Shown: positions 11,701-25,000 of the stretch, piece after piece
Layout: the number at the start of each line of letters is the position of its first letter
How positions within the stretch are numbered: the first letter of the stretch is position 1
Position numbers and translations under genes: made by a program
DNA from: Echinococcus granulosus
Lineage: Eukaryota > Platyhelminthes > Cestoda > Cyclophyllidea > Taeniidae
Direction of reading: 5' to 3'
DNA length: 64,000 bases
NCBI RefSeq assembly: GCF_000524195.1
Contig: NW_020170391.1
Coordinates: 1,503,994-1,567,993 of the forward strand
The notes under the pieces: generated by a model
Told to the model about the DNA's origin: nothing
The model's database searches: none
What the model saw: only the letters and a program-made list of their open reading frames with translations

Positions 11701-14700
11701 GAACTAATTTTAGCCAATATAGAGCATTGAGTTGAAAAAAAAGCAGTAAGAATTGGATCCTGGTGAATAAAGGGAACCCTGAAAATTGCTTACCAGTATG
11801 CACAGCAGTCATCAAAACACGAACTAATGACTTCAGCCTTTAGATCAATAAATTTTTAATGCATTTTATAGGTAACGTAGAAAGCGGGGTTTTTATATGA
11901 AAATCAGCGATTTCTTTTGCTTCGACTAAGTTTTATTGTCTTAGTACACGACAAGACAGTAATTTGTAGTCACTGAAAATACGGACTTCACTAGGTAAAG
12001 AGAAGTATCGCTTTTTTGCTCTAAATTGAAACCACGCGTGACTTATTTTACAAAATTGGGCACGAAATCACCTCAAACCAATTATGTATTTCAGTCTCTT
12101 GCTGTTTAGAATGCCAGCTAAGTTCCAGCTACTATTCTGTGAGTTAATTTTGTGGTTATCTACTCGTATTTAGCTGCACAAAACTGAGACAATTTGTTCC
12201 GCATATGTACAACTGGCTTTGAGATAGCCTCAAAGGAAACAATTACTTCAAACTGCATAATAACGAAGTGTGGAGCATTTTTGCCTAAAATAACCATAGT
12301 TCATTTATTAACAATGAAACAGGGGTTAATAAGTACCTACACGGAGTTCTTCAATATCTCTGTGTGAAGTGCAGCAACGCCATTGATACTATGCGATCCG
12401 ACTATGCAGAGGTTAGCAGTTTTCAAATTCTTGGAACCTTCGTCGTTAAAGATTGACATCCGATATACTCTTTCAGAGTCATTGGGATACTTCCTGCGCA
12501 GCATCTAGACCAAGTCTAGGTTTTAATATCCCCTACAGAATTGACTTTGTTTGCAAGCAATTTATCTACTGACCATCCTGACGTAGCAAAAATATCCACT
12601 GTCCCTATTATTAAGCCTACAAAAAGATGACTCTAATATTTTCAATGCGTTTGATCACTATGATATTTAAACCTGATCCGAAGCGTTGATGGATAAGGAA
12701 GAATTAGATGTACTGAGTTAACTCATTTGTTCCAATGCCCCACCGTTACGGTGGCAAATGTATTAATACAAGCTGAGTGCATTACACACTAAGCTTACCC
12801 CCAATAGAGCATAAGTCCTTCGATTCTCTTCAATATAAGGAAAATCACAATTACTGTAAATTTTTAATGACTTTCTCTCTAGCATAACCAATTCAATAAG
12901 TTATTTAGCTCTCAAAATGTGCAGATATACTGGTTAACTTTAGCTAAAAATGCCTTCCATGACAAATGGGAACTGCATCATATTTATAATTTACTACAAT
13001 CGCTGAAGATGTTTCAACTATTACTTATGATTGTGATAGTTGAGTGCCTTAAGGTTTGAAAGAAATGGAACGCACATCGCAAAAATCCTGGTTAATTTTG
13101 AAAACAATCTCTAGATGTCGAGGTAACATTCTCCCAATCAGGTCAACTGACCAACGTTCCATAGCCTCTGGAAGGACGGTGTGATTTGTGTAAGAAAAAG
13201 TTTTTTGGACGATTCCCCAAGCCTTTAAATAAAAAATTTACAAATACTATTCCATTTAGATGAGATTTTAGCTTAATATATAAGTCCGGTATGAGTTGTA
13301 AATGATCATATGCAGAATATAGAGAAGATAAGGATATAAAATACTTATTGCTGCTTTTTGTGCAACTAATAGTGCCCATAGTCTTTTAGATACAGTAAAT
13401 CTCTTATAAAAATATGGTTGAAAACATGTGTTTGTAAAATACGCAAAATATGTAGGTAGAAGAGCTTGTTGTACTTTATCAGGTAAGTTATTTATGAGTA
13501 ATATAATCACCTGGTCCCAGCCAACACCCTCAATATCAACCAGAAGCCGCATCATCTCTGGAATGCCCATGGATGGATGCGTATCGTTAAGCTGGATGGC
13601 AACTTTTTCGGGTAACTGAGAAAAGTCCTTTCTTCTGGGACCATGCTCATCCACCATTTGATAACGCCTAAGAATGTCCTGACAAGCCGCCGAAACAAGC
13701 AGGTATTCCTGCTTCAAACGAAGCTCCTTTCCTTCGAGTGTGTTGTCGTTTGGATACAACACTCTAGCGATATTCTCGGCTAAGTTACGCTGAAGGACAG
13801 CCTAAAATAGATATTTAGATAATTAGTATCTCTTAAAATGCAATGAATGGTTTTAATCTTATGAAAAAATGTGATGACGCTTCTGTTTTAACAGCAAAAA
13901 CGGCTACGTAAACTAACTTCAATATAACCACCCGTATTAAAAGTTGCCAGGTCAAAGTTTTTTGGTGCCTTGCATCCCCAGAGTCGAAGTGTGCAACAGA
14001 CATTGCACATGTAGCCGGGAATGGGAGTATCGTAAGGTACCGCATATATTACTTCAGTGTTTGTCCACGTTCTTCGATCACCGTACACTTCAACTTTACC
14101 ATAAAAATTTACAGGGAAGGAAAATTCTTGACGCACTCGTTCCCATGGGTTGCCAAAGCAAAGCCAATCATCGGCCTCCTCATACTACAAAGATGAAACT
14201 TGTAAGGTGTAATTAGGAAGCAACTCAGCCCATCATTTTTCAGCAAATACCTGCCAGCCATTATTAAGTTTTTGTTCAAAAATTCCGTAATCATATCGAA
14301 TACCATAACCTGTTGCAGCGATTCCTAGATTGGCCATCGAATCCATAAAGCAAGCCGCTAAACGCCCCAGTCCGCCATTCCCGAGGGCGGCATCTGGTTC
14401 ACAGTCTTCCAAGTCTTCTAAGTTTAGCCCCATCTATGGGTTGAAAGGCATGCAGATATGGTAACAAATAAAAGGCTTTAAAATTGTCTCTCTAATATAC
14501 GTTTTAATAACTCTGTGCGTAAGGTATCCGAATCTTCTAAAACTTTTAAAAGTTCTGTTTCTGGGACTAATCAAATACAATATACCAGAAATAATGCAAG
14601 TCGTGGTAAATACACCACATACTGCCCACTAAGACCTAGGATCTATAGACACAACAACTGACAAAAAAACAATAAAATTAGAAAAGGTACAATAAAGTTA

Positions 14701-15204
14701 AGCAATCATTAAGGAGCCGCCATTTTTAACTTGGGATTCGCTAATATGTTTTACAGAATTTAAGGGATTATTTTGCATAGCAACCAATGCTTTGGCACAC
14801 TTGACACCCAAAAATTACAAAACAACTAAGGAGTATTAAGTTAACTTACGTTATGCAAGCATTCTTGAACGGGATCCCTAAGAGCAAGATTAAGAATAGC
14901 ATTTCCTAAGGTTCGGCCAATGAAGAACTCCATTGACAAATAGTACACTCTCTAAAATACCTATTTAATAGCATTGTACTTTCATGTCTTCCTTATAAAA
15001 TTTTTGTTTTGACCGAAGCCATCGCAAACTCAGGCGCTCCCAAATGGTATTCGACAGTGCCAGGTAGTAATCTCGTAAACTAGCAGTGTGTGAGTCTTTG
15101 GCCAGGGTAACATGAAGGTGAGTATTTATATCGCTGTGTAAACACTTTGCTGTATCACATTGGGGAATATACGAAATGCTTATGTTTTTTGGCCTGGTGC
15201 TCAT
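8784..15204 (-). CDS. PYG: Glycogen phosphorylase
   Basis: GT35 enzyme that phosphorolyses alpha-1,4-glucan to glucose-1-phosphate in the cytosol. Exons in transcript order: 15204-14980, 14951-14850, 14433-14251, 14184-13918, 13801-13511, 13222-13076, 12504-12341, 11432-11225, 11155-11066, 10557-10333, 9865-9743, 9572-9445, 9372-9171, 9023-8784; every join keeps frame, giving about 864 residues against about 840 in animals. Landmarks are [61 protein letters not shown] and [10 protein letters not shown], the last holding the pyridoxal-phosphate lysine. The start is the least certain part: an in-frame stop precedes the Met at 15204, and the family's serine phosphorylation site is not clearly aligned, although [11 protein letters not shown] is faintly like the usual RKQISV. 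The intron after exon 13 has a GC donor. The C-terminal tail is longer than in vertebrates. Confidence 0.95.
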
Positions 15205-15961
15205 TTCACTAATTCAGCTAGGTAACGTGTTACCGCAGATTTCTTTTGCAGTTGCTAACCTAGACAAGGTTCAAGGTTAGTATTAACATTGAGTAGGTAG
15301 CATAAAATTAGGTAGTTAATCCTTAACCCTTAAAGAAACAAGTTTTTTAAATTTTACTTTCTTAAACATAATAGCGGTAGTTTTTTGCGGCACTTTCTAA
15401 CTGAAGTTTTTCAAAAGTAACGCATATCTACACCACCTAGAACTCAGGTGGTCAACACCCTTTAGCGATTGTTCTACCTCCACTTTTTATCAAAACACGA
15501 AAATCACATCTGGAGAGGCTACCCTTCGGAAAGAATCACTCCCAAGAGCAGGTGATTGCGACGGCATTGCCACCGTACCCAGCACCCACGATTGCACCAC
15601 ATTGCATTAAAGGTGCATTGTGCAACACACCCATCCACACATTAAATTCGCCCAGATTCCCACACTGTCACAGGCACAAGTCATCGAAATCCGCAAACAG
15701 TTATTTAGTACTCCAAGAGGGAAATTAAAAGATGGGACGAAGAAGAGGGCTAGCGTACGAGAGCGGACGAGTACCGCTTTTCCCATCCGAAAAGAAAAAT
15801 CGCAGGCGTTAACTGTTATCGGAAGCGGCGGAATTGACAATAGGCCCCACCGTAGTCGGACTTAGGTCACTGCCAACATTCTATACGCGAGATTACGCCA
15901 CACATCCAGCCTGCAACCAAGTTTCGAAGTATCGAAGCATTTGAATTAACGCATTCTTTGT
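15205..15961. other. Intergenic between SMG7 and glycogen phosphorylase
   Basis: Holds the 3' side of SMG7 and the putative promoter side of glycogen phosphorylase, both transcribed leftwards. The overlapping 77- and 81-codon open frames around 15607-15865 face each other and have no recognisable domain, so I treat them as chance frames. Confidence 0.45.
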
Positions 15962-18900
15962 TCAAGTAAATGCTGGCTTCGACAAAGTCTAAAACAGGGA
16001 TATTTAATGTTAGATCGAATGCCAAAATAATCAAGTTCTTTTCTAATCCAATATGCTAACAGAAGTTGACGGAAAAGTAGCTGAGGATTCCATATTTTGA
16101 ATAAATCCAAAAAAGCTATCACTGAAACTTCAACACTTACTTGATCACTTCCCGTATCGACATTTTGAGGCAAATAGTAAGAATTGTCCTGAACGTTCCA
16201 ATTAAACATTTGAGGTCTAAAATGACAATAATGAGATCAGAAACATATCAAAGACAATACCCACAACGCATAAATAGTAAGTAGGCAATGAGCCAAAAAG
16301 CGAAGCTGAGTTGATAAGGTATAACTTGAAGAGAGCAGCTGTAAGGCTGGAAAGATAGTTATTTACACTAACCGCTGAACTGATGCGGGGAGATATGGGG
16401 GCGGCGGCGGTGGTGGCTGCGCAAAGTGAGGAGGCCAGTTTTCAGGACTGGTAAAATGGGGAGAGGAGGGAAAACGCCACCGCTGTGACGACAGCAGTCC
16501 CATCTTTAGGGAGGTAGGAAGATGGCTAGGCTCAAAGACAGTTGGCACTGCAGTGCCACTGGGGACTGTCTGGAAATTTCGATTAGGAATACGATCCCAA
16601 GTTTTGGAAAACAAGATCTAAAGGAAAAGAGCACAATCTAAGAGGTGAATTTCGAGTGAAAAAAGAAAATGCATGCCAATTTTGTGCTAATCCCCTTTAG
16701 CACTATGAAACACCGCTACCAAAAAACAGGACACAACGATACCAAACATTTACGACGTACTGAAGCATATCGTTTTGGTTGTCTTCCTTCTGATGGATTA
16801 AATTTGAATGAATTTGTGTTGCCGGGCTAAAAACAGGAATCCAATGTCAGCGATCATGGAGTTCACAAATACAGATGTGTATGAACAATGGCACTTGTTT
16901 GCAAATACCTTGAAAAGGATCACTGAAAAGGCCAACTTATCTAAAAAGCTTCCTCGCAAGACTCATAAAATAACAAACAGGATAAACTCATACCATTAGG
17001 GAAAATATCCAAAATAACTTTTCAAATTAGCGGTAATTCACGCTAAAAATACTTCTTTCAAAGCAATGTGTGGCACTTTAAATATAAAAAGCATGTTTAC
17101 AAGGTTTGATCCTATTGCTTCCGCCTCGTGAATTCGTGAAAATCGAGGAGGAAGATCCCTCTGGAAATTGGATCTCAAAGTGGGGTAGCTATGATTGGCT
17201 GTAGTATCCACCCTCGCTGCTTCCTCAAGATGTTTTCTTTGACGAGCCGCAACCTAGAAAAGGATTCGTTTAGGAACCAATGCTGAAGAGTTTAGCCATA
17301 AAGTGGAGACGTACCTGACTGGCCTGCTCTTGGATAAAACGAGCTAACTCCGAAGTGTTGATATCATTCATTCTACGCGGTTCGCAGGTTGAACTCAATG
17401 GCATTGGTAGTGAAGATGGATTCGGAGATGTGAAGGAATCGTTGGTTGCATGCTCTCTTGGTGCACCAACGCCTACTTCCTTCAAAGGGGATTCGGCGAT
17501 ATCCTATAACAAAGAGCAGGTAAAGGTGTTGAACTCCGCCCAAAATCTGAGCCACTTAATAACAACCATACCAATCGGCATCACAAACACGCACACGCAC
17601 ACACACACACACCCAGTTTTAGCAGACCGTATTGATGCATTACACTGCCGACAAAACATATGCAGCTACGCACTCCTTTCCTATTTACCTCTAGCAGATC
17701 CCTAGAACCAGTTTCCACCCCTTTGTTTTGAGTATCCTTTGACCGTTCAAGCGAGATTTCCGGCTCAGGGGTCTCAAATTCCTTCATTTCTGATGCAACC
17801 TCAACAATCTCTGGCTGTGATAGCTGTGGGAGACTCGGTGAAATACGATCAACACTTGCAAACGCCTGTTTCGCACCGGACCACTTCAGTAGGCTAGGCA
17901 ATTCTCCAGCCACGGATCTGGTAAGAAGGATACAGCATAATTAGTAAAAGAAAGCATGTCTGCCTGAGCTACGGGGCGTAACTGTACAATGCGAATAACC
18001 TATCGCCATCCATTTACATATAGTTTTAAAATTGTCACCTCTGGGATCTATGGTTCAACCAAAATGTCACATATTACACGAATGTCCGCCAGTCGCGTAA
18101 CAGTAAAAGAACATCAAGTACATGATCAAATAATTAGCATCTCTGTGAGGATTTCGACTCGGAATCCTACATATAATCTTCGCAGGGAAAGCCTTTACAA
18201 ATCCAACTGCTGTTTACATTTAAGCCAAAGCTGTGAAAGGCACGAAAGAGACAGTAATTTTCAGCGCTGCAGAAGGGATTTTCAAGGTGAAGAAAAAAGC
18301 ACTTAAGAAGCAAATACCTGAGAGCATCGACAATAAGGGAGACTCGGTTGCGAAAATAAGCCGCTTGTACATCGGGATCCCCATCAAAAAAAGAATGCGG
18401 CATGAGATCAACGTAAGGACCTGATTGGTACGAATTTTTGAAGGCTGGAATGCCCATGGGAAGAAAGCCCTATAAAGAGCAAAAATTACGAGCCCAAATC
18501 AACTCAAAAACAAGTACAAGACGTAGAAATTGAGTGACCCACCTGAAGGGCGAAAAGTTCCGGCAGGTCGACTTTGGATAGATCCTCAACTGGGGCATGA
18601 TCTGAGGAGATGGTGCCCACCAAAGAGTTCAGGAAATCAATCGTTGATTTACTCAGGGGCGGAGCAAACTCAAGAATCTCCGAGTCAGATAATTTACCAC
18701 TTTCTAATTGCGTGAAAGCTGAACACGTTAGTAATGACGCAAAAAAGTGTGGTGGAATATTTTAGTTAATAAAAAGACGCGGTTGTTGATACCATGTCCA
18801 GTCCAAGCAACCTGGGCATAATCGCGGTTAATGCTAATAGAACAAAGGCGTGACCTTAACTGACCCAAATGATACCAGTGATAAAGGTATCACTTCATTT

Positions 18901-21247
18901 ATAATGATCTCAATGTTGGAATGTAACATTACAACTTGCAGACTTAATGTAACTAAATTGAATGAAACATTTACAAAAATAACTATCGAATTCTACTTGA
19001 CAGTAAATTTAAAGGTGCACCCCGCTGAAATATTATTATGATAAACAACCATCGTTTAAAATTAAATAACTGTCTAAAGAGCACCTGTTTTTTTACAAGA
19101 GCACTGAGCCTTTAGAGCCAAGACAGCAAGTAGAACTGGCATAATTGGAAGGTCATTCTTGATCACTGAGCATTTATTGCGAACTGCCATCACAACAGCG
19201 CAAAACCAGTTGATCAGAGACACTGTCGTGTACAGGAGGCACTGTCGCAAAGTCTGCAAAGAAGTCGAGCTTTAATTTGTTGCCTACCAATTTACAAATA
19301 GGCGAAACACCTAACACCTACCGGCTCGTTTTCTTTAGACCAGTTGGTTTGTAAACCAAAGGAATGAATGACAATCGTGTTTAAAAGTCTCACTTGCAAT
19401 TTTTGCAGATTCTCAGGCAAAACTGTTATAGATCCTATTTCTGCAAAATCGCCTGAGAGTTCGTCCAAAGGCTTCGGCAAATCAACTGGAGCTGCAGTAC
19501 CATCAATCATCGATGCTAAAGTGCTTGTAGCCAACGAAAACTCCTTTGCAGCACTTACAATAGCCCAAATGTCTACCAAGAACATTTACGACTTAACATG
19601 TATTCACAAAAGTAGACTCAAATGCTGCGTATCATAAACCTTTGCTCACCTGAATTATTTGATGCCATGGAGTGAAATCTAAGGAAGACTGGAAGTGGGA
19701 ACAGTAAGAATTCGCATAAATCTGCTTGTATCGATGAGCTCTTTAAAAGGCTTAAAGAGTCATTTTTAGTGGAATCAAATATGGTATCCATGATCGACTT
19801 TAGATTCCTCCTCGAAAACAAAAATGGAAACGAGCATGCGATCGCACGGACGTAAAAATAGCATAAACTATCCATTCGTGGATTGGTCTAAAACATTGAA
19901 AATGATTACAAAATACCAAGTATTGTGTCGGATTTTGGTGGAATAGATATTACGGAACGATAGTCACCGCATACCTTAGTAGCCTCAATAACACCTAGTT
20001 GATTGTAGGCATGCCCACAGGTTGGATCTATTAACCAAGCCGAGACATAGTAGGAGACTGCAATTTTGTGTTGGTGCTGATACCTTGCCAAATCTCCCAG
20101 ATGGATGCAACAGTGCTGAACCAGGTACACCACAGCTTCAGAGAGACTGATTTTCAAAGGCGAAGTGGCCTCTTTTCTAACAGAAAGCGGTTCGGCGGAG
20201 AAGACTCCAGAATCGGGGAGTCTTTCGCCACGCGGCAGGATTATGGGTCGTTGCTGACTGTCCTCAATTGCGGTAACAAATTTAGTTGCATCGAGTAGAG
20301 CGGCTTTCTCCTTGCGGCTGAAACGAGTGAGCTGTGTCTGAAGAGTTACGGCATCCAAGTCAAACCGGCCGCCTCCCCAACAAACTCTGCCAGAGGTCGG
20401 TGCGTTGACAGTAAATGCGGTTTCAGTAATCTAGAAAAAAAAGATGGTGAAAGATTCCAAACATTGATTTATGGACTAGTTAAGGAACATACGTTTTTAG
20501 TCCATGCAGAGTCTGGTAGGCGGTCCAGCAACTTATGCATCAAAGTAGAATAAAAGCCGAATGCACGGTCGATCAGAGAGACCAAGCGTTGCTGATACTC
20601 GTACACATTCGAATAGTTGGAACTCTTTCGCAGCTAAAAAGGTTACAATGACAGACAAAATCGTAAAATAGGAATAAAAGGTTACACAAAGTTTAAAATT
20701 GCAAGAAAAACAATTGCCATTAGAAGTAACCATAGTTGTGAAAGCGAACTAAAGATGTTAATAGCAAAGAAACATTTGGCACAAGTACAAATGAGATAGT
20801 TGAATTTAGGGTCCGAAATCACGAATCACATAGATTCTGACTTTTAGCAGGCAAAAAGCAATATTACAAGCACTGAAAATATAGAAAAATAAAGGGAATA
20901 TGTGTAATAAAAAGCAACAGTAGTGCAAAAGCTTAAATACAACAGCATAATAAAGGAGGAGTCAAAATGGGAGCGCAGGATTGCTATATTTGGCGTACTT
21001 CTTCAATGCAGGTATTTAACGGTCCCTTGAAAACAGTATTCCAAAGTTCAACTTCAAATTTGCGCTCTAATGAAAGCAATGGGTCGAAAAATATGACCGT
21101 TCCATAATGCTCCTGCAACTTTAGAAGTAACTCATTCCTTGAACAATACGACTTTCGCGAAGGCAAAAGACTCTTTAGTCGGAAAATCTCCGAAAAAGCG
21201 TTTTTGAAAATCCTAGCATCCCTTGGATCCATGCGAGTAAACACAAC
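15962..21247 (-). CDS. SMG7: SMG7-like nonsense-mediated mRNA decay factor (EST1 family)
   Basis: SMG7 binds phosphorylated UPF1 through a 14-3-3-like TPR domain and directs premature-stop mRNAs to decay. Exons: 21247-20999, 20633-20493, 20430-19975, 19887-19650, 19572-19322, 19253-19097, 18718-18543, 18469-18318, 17917-17689, 17503-17315, 17253-17101, 16617-16373, 16216-16141 and a short final one 15988-15962. Phases agree throughout and give about 910 residues. Key matches are ELWNTVFKGPLN (SMG7 DLWNHAFKNQI), CIHLGDLARYQHQHKIAVSY with PTCGHAYNQLGV (UPF1-phosphoserine-binding region), YFYVRAIACSFPF, and LPELFALQGFLP, which fits SMG7 rather than SMG5 or SMG6. No PIN domain is seen, which argues against SMG6. 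The C-terminal half is low-complexity with a seven-proline run near 16400, as expected for the decay-recruiting region. A Met at 21235-21233 is a possible start, but the exon is open upstream to its acceptor, so an earlier exon may exist. The last exon adds only eight residues and is tentative. Confidence 0.88.
17583..17613 (+). repeat. CA microsatellite in an SMG7 intron
   Basis: A run of alternating C and A with two G interruptions (ACACGCACACGCACACACAC and onwards) between exons 9 and 10 of SMG7. It is a simple sequence repeat with no coding role. Confidence 0.9.
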
Positions 21248-21865
21248 CTGCAGTCACAGGGAACCAATTGCTTGTAAAAGCCGCATATACTTCAAATCAA
21301 TTGAAACCAAACTTCTATGGTGTGATGTATAAAAGAAGCAATATTTGCCGTTTTTAAGAATTTACTTCTATTCATATTTAAAACAGTTTTTAAGGTCGAA
21401 AAAAGTTGTGATTTGATGCGATATTTTTGGTTTGTTTTAGAACGCGCACCACAATTTCCCATTAATGATAAATTTTAAAAATTTTAGATGCACCTAAAGG
21501 AATTATTTTTGTTTGTAATTTTTTTACAAGCAAATAATGGTTAAAATATAACTTTGGGGTCCAATTGTTTCTTTCCGTATATGTTATATTTAAACCCAGA
21601 TTTTTCAGTCTGCTTCAAATCAAAGTAAAAACAAAATAAACTTAAGGTAGAGGATGTAATTCTTTGGCCGAATATGCTGCTTATTCAATATAAGTGCTTG
21701 GTTTGGCTTTTAGTTATGTATATTGACAGGCGACTGCTAGGCTAATCAATTTCCAAATACCTTGGTAAATAGGCGGCCTGTTTATTTGTTTAATTAATTA
21801 CAGCAATTATGGTTGAGTAATGTTGCGTTTCGCAGTTTTTGAAAATCACTTTAATGTGTTTTAGG

Positions 21866-21902
21866 TGCATCTCTCTGATTTGGTGAAGTTTGTTGTCGGC
21901 GG
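21866..21902 (+). other. Possible N-terminal coding exon of aPKC
   Basis: Downstream of a good acceptor (TGTGTTTTAG ending at 21864) an open frame reads SDLVKFVVGG and meets a possible donor GCG|GTAAAA. VKFVVGG could be the first beta strand of the PB1 domain, where human iota has VKAYYRG. The phase does not fit the next exon, which opens with one base before a codon, so either the donor is wrong or a further exon intervenes. Weak call. Confidence 0.2.
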
Positions 21903-22059
21903 TAAAACGAGTACCTTCGCAGGTTTGTCTTTCTCTGGGTTGAGCTCTTCCTCGGCTGGACTATTGGGTTCGAGTCCGCACTGGTTATTTGTAATACGAT
22001 GAAGCTTAAATTTATCCATAATGGGTTTGTTTCCTTAACTATACAAGTTCGTTTATCAG

Positions 22060-25000
22060 TACCATCACAATCACTGAATTGGAGCCCAGCTTTGAATTTC
22101 AGCAACTTCTGTCTGCTGTTCAGGGATTATATCACCTCACAGCAGAAGCAGTGCTTACAATGAAATGGATCGATGATGAAGGGGATCCCTGTATGCTAAC
22201 TAGTGATGCAGAACTTAAGGAAGCAATTAGACTTTATCAAATTAACAAGGAACCCTTCATTGCTATTCATGGTAATTTGTTGAAGTAATGCGTATTGCTA
22301 TGTCGATGCGTTGCCTGTAATGTGTTAGTGCTGTATTTTCTTCACAACTACTCATTTTTCAAACCAAAACAGTTTAGTTCTTTAATTTGCAGTATGCACT
22401 CCTGGTATCGCATTTGTTAGAATTAATGTAGAAGGAAGTGAGGTGTAGTTTTGAGACTTCTCCTCCTAGCACTACGTTGCCGGGTATTCTCATAAAGCGT
22501 TTGTTAAGATCTGGTGCTGCTTAGTATTGTTGGTATGTTTGCATTGTGTCATTTTTCAACAATTTAGTGTTCAACGGAGCACCGTCAGATCCAGGAATGC
22601 TGTGTCCCGGGGAGGATTGTGAGTCTTTTTAAAAAGGCCTATTTTAAAGTTTTTTCCTGCCAAATCAGCAAATTTTGTCCTGTCTTCCCCAATTTTTCCG
22701 TTTAATTTCTCAAATATAGTCAAAATGTATCGCCGCGGTGCCAAACGTTGGAACAAGAAGTTTTATTATCTGAAGGGTCATAATTTTCTCGCTCGACGTT
22801 TTAACAAAGTGCGTTTTCCTCCAAAGCTTTTACTTTGGATATTTTTATCGCATTATCTAATCATGGGTCCGATTTTCATGTCTTTGGGAATCATTAGCAC
22901 CTTAACAGGCTTTGAAAAAGGATTCTTGATTAATTTTTTGAGATTTTGTGACTCTCACGCTTGTCTATTGATGCTGATTCCTAATCGATTGTTGTATATT
23001 TTTACGAGTCAGCGGGATTACTACTGACCGTCAACTTTACCTGTTTCCTGGATTCAATTATTTACGAGTTGCATGTGGATGTCTCCCTTTTTTTGGGCTG
23101 ATGAAGATAGTTAATGATATTGTATTGTTGCGGATAGAATGCATTGTGCGCCTACTGCGGTGACAGAATATGGGGGCTGGGACAGCAGGGTTATAAGTGC
23201 AATGCCTGCAAACTACTTATCCACAAGCGCTGCGCTCCCTCCGTCGACTTTTACTGCGGCGAGGTCCCACCCACTCACGAGGTTGTGCGGCAGCGTCCTG
23301 TCACTGTCAGTAGTGCTGGGACTGAGGGTAAGTTGACCTCACTGAATAGTGCGAGGTTTCGATATAAAGTAGCCAGCTCATTCCAATGGTCTTACTCAAC
23401 ATTTCCGTTTGGTACCTAAACAAGCTAAGGGAAAATCTAAAATAAGAGTAGTTGATTGTAGGCTACATCTAAGACCTTTTTTGCAGCTTGCTTATTTTTA
23501 GTCGCAGCTACTCTCAATATACTCATATCCTGAACATCATTGATTTCCTGCTCCCAGTACAGTATCTGTACTCTATAACCTCTTCCTATTTTCAGAAATG
23601 CTTGTATCTGATGGAATTCAAAACAACGCTTTTGTGTCATCAGTGAGTCTTGAGCGCATATTTTTTTATGCTATTACCTTCTCCAATGAATAGTTCTTCT
23701 TGAGGTTATAAAAACATGTGGGGGCAAGTATTTACGTCAGTGGGGTTGCATTGACTTTGAGAATACAAATCTCTGCTTGAAATATATTTTAGTTATTTGA
23801 GAAGTCCCTTAATTAAGTTACTTACCGAATAATCTTGTTATGGAACCATCCACTCACCCTCTTAGATCCCCTACTGTATTGGAATTATTCATCGAAATCT
23901 GCCTAAATTATTCCAGCTAGGCTACTTAAGATGACGAAATAATTTGTATTTGAGAACCATTCTTAACCTTCTATCTGCAATATTGAAGGTGGTGAGTTAG
24001 CTGTGCATACCAGACCCAGAACTATATGAGCTTTAGCCAGTGTGAATTTTAAAGCAGCCAAAGAATGCTTATTAGCGACTATTCTGTTTACTCTTTTCAT
24101 TTTTTTATAATGGAGGGTCGTGAAATGGGCCGTGGCGGCGCTTCAGAGCACAAGAACAAGCAGCTGGCCAAGGTGGAGGGAGACGGTGTAGTGATTCCGC
24201 AAATCCCCGTCAAGTCTGAGCAAGTAGGCTTAGAACATTTCAAACTCCTCCGCGTAATCGGTCGTGGCAGCTACGCAAAGGTCTTCCAGGTAGAGTACAA
24301 ACCCACCTCCAAGATCTACGCGATGAAGGTCATCAAAAAGGAGATTATCACTGACGAGGAGGTGAGATCTCTATCCCCTCTTTCCCTTGCTATAACCTTA
24401 CTATAGTACCCCAGCCTCAAATTATCGGTGATTTTTCATCTCTAATATTGTCCTTGGAGTTCTGTTTGGAGATGTTTCCTGCTGATGCCTTTCTGTTTTT
24501 ACATTTTTATAATCCGTGCCTATTTCTCCTTTAGGATATTGATTGGGTTCAAACCGAGAAGCATGTCTTCGAAATTGCTAGTAATCATCCTTTCTTGGTG
24601 GGCCTTCATTCCTGTTTCCAAACTCCTAGCCGGCAAGTTTGATTTTGGTTAAGTTTCGAGCGGTACTTCCATTGCGATTAAGCGCAGCGGTGTTAGCTTA
24701 TGAAACGCTTTTCTAAGCAGGTTCGGAGGCAGCTTTTTGCGTGGGCCACTGTCTAAAAGTTCATTGCGTTCATCTTGTTGTTCCACGGTACTCCTGGTCT
24801 GCTCTCGGTGAGCACACTGTGGTGCGTGCGATGCAACCATAGTAATAGCCAATTTCTCTCGTTGCATGGGTGCGCGTGCCACTGAATCTGCGCTAGTCAC
24901 GATGACTTTCGCATGAGTGTGCGTGTGCTCTGGTGCGTGCTTTGACACCTACATTACTGCATGAGAACACTAATTGTGCACTCACTCTTCCCGATCCAGG

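Noticed and set aside
16363..16614. Polyproline minus frame as a separate gene
   Set aside because: It is exon 12 of SMG7, in phase with its neighbours.
21851..22105. 84-codon minus frame over the start of the aPKC PB1 exon
   Set aside because: It lies antisense to the PB1 exon and has no recognisable content.
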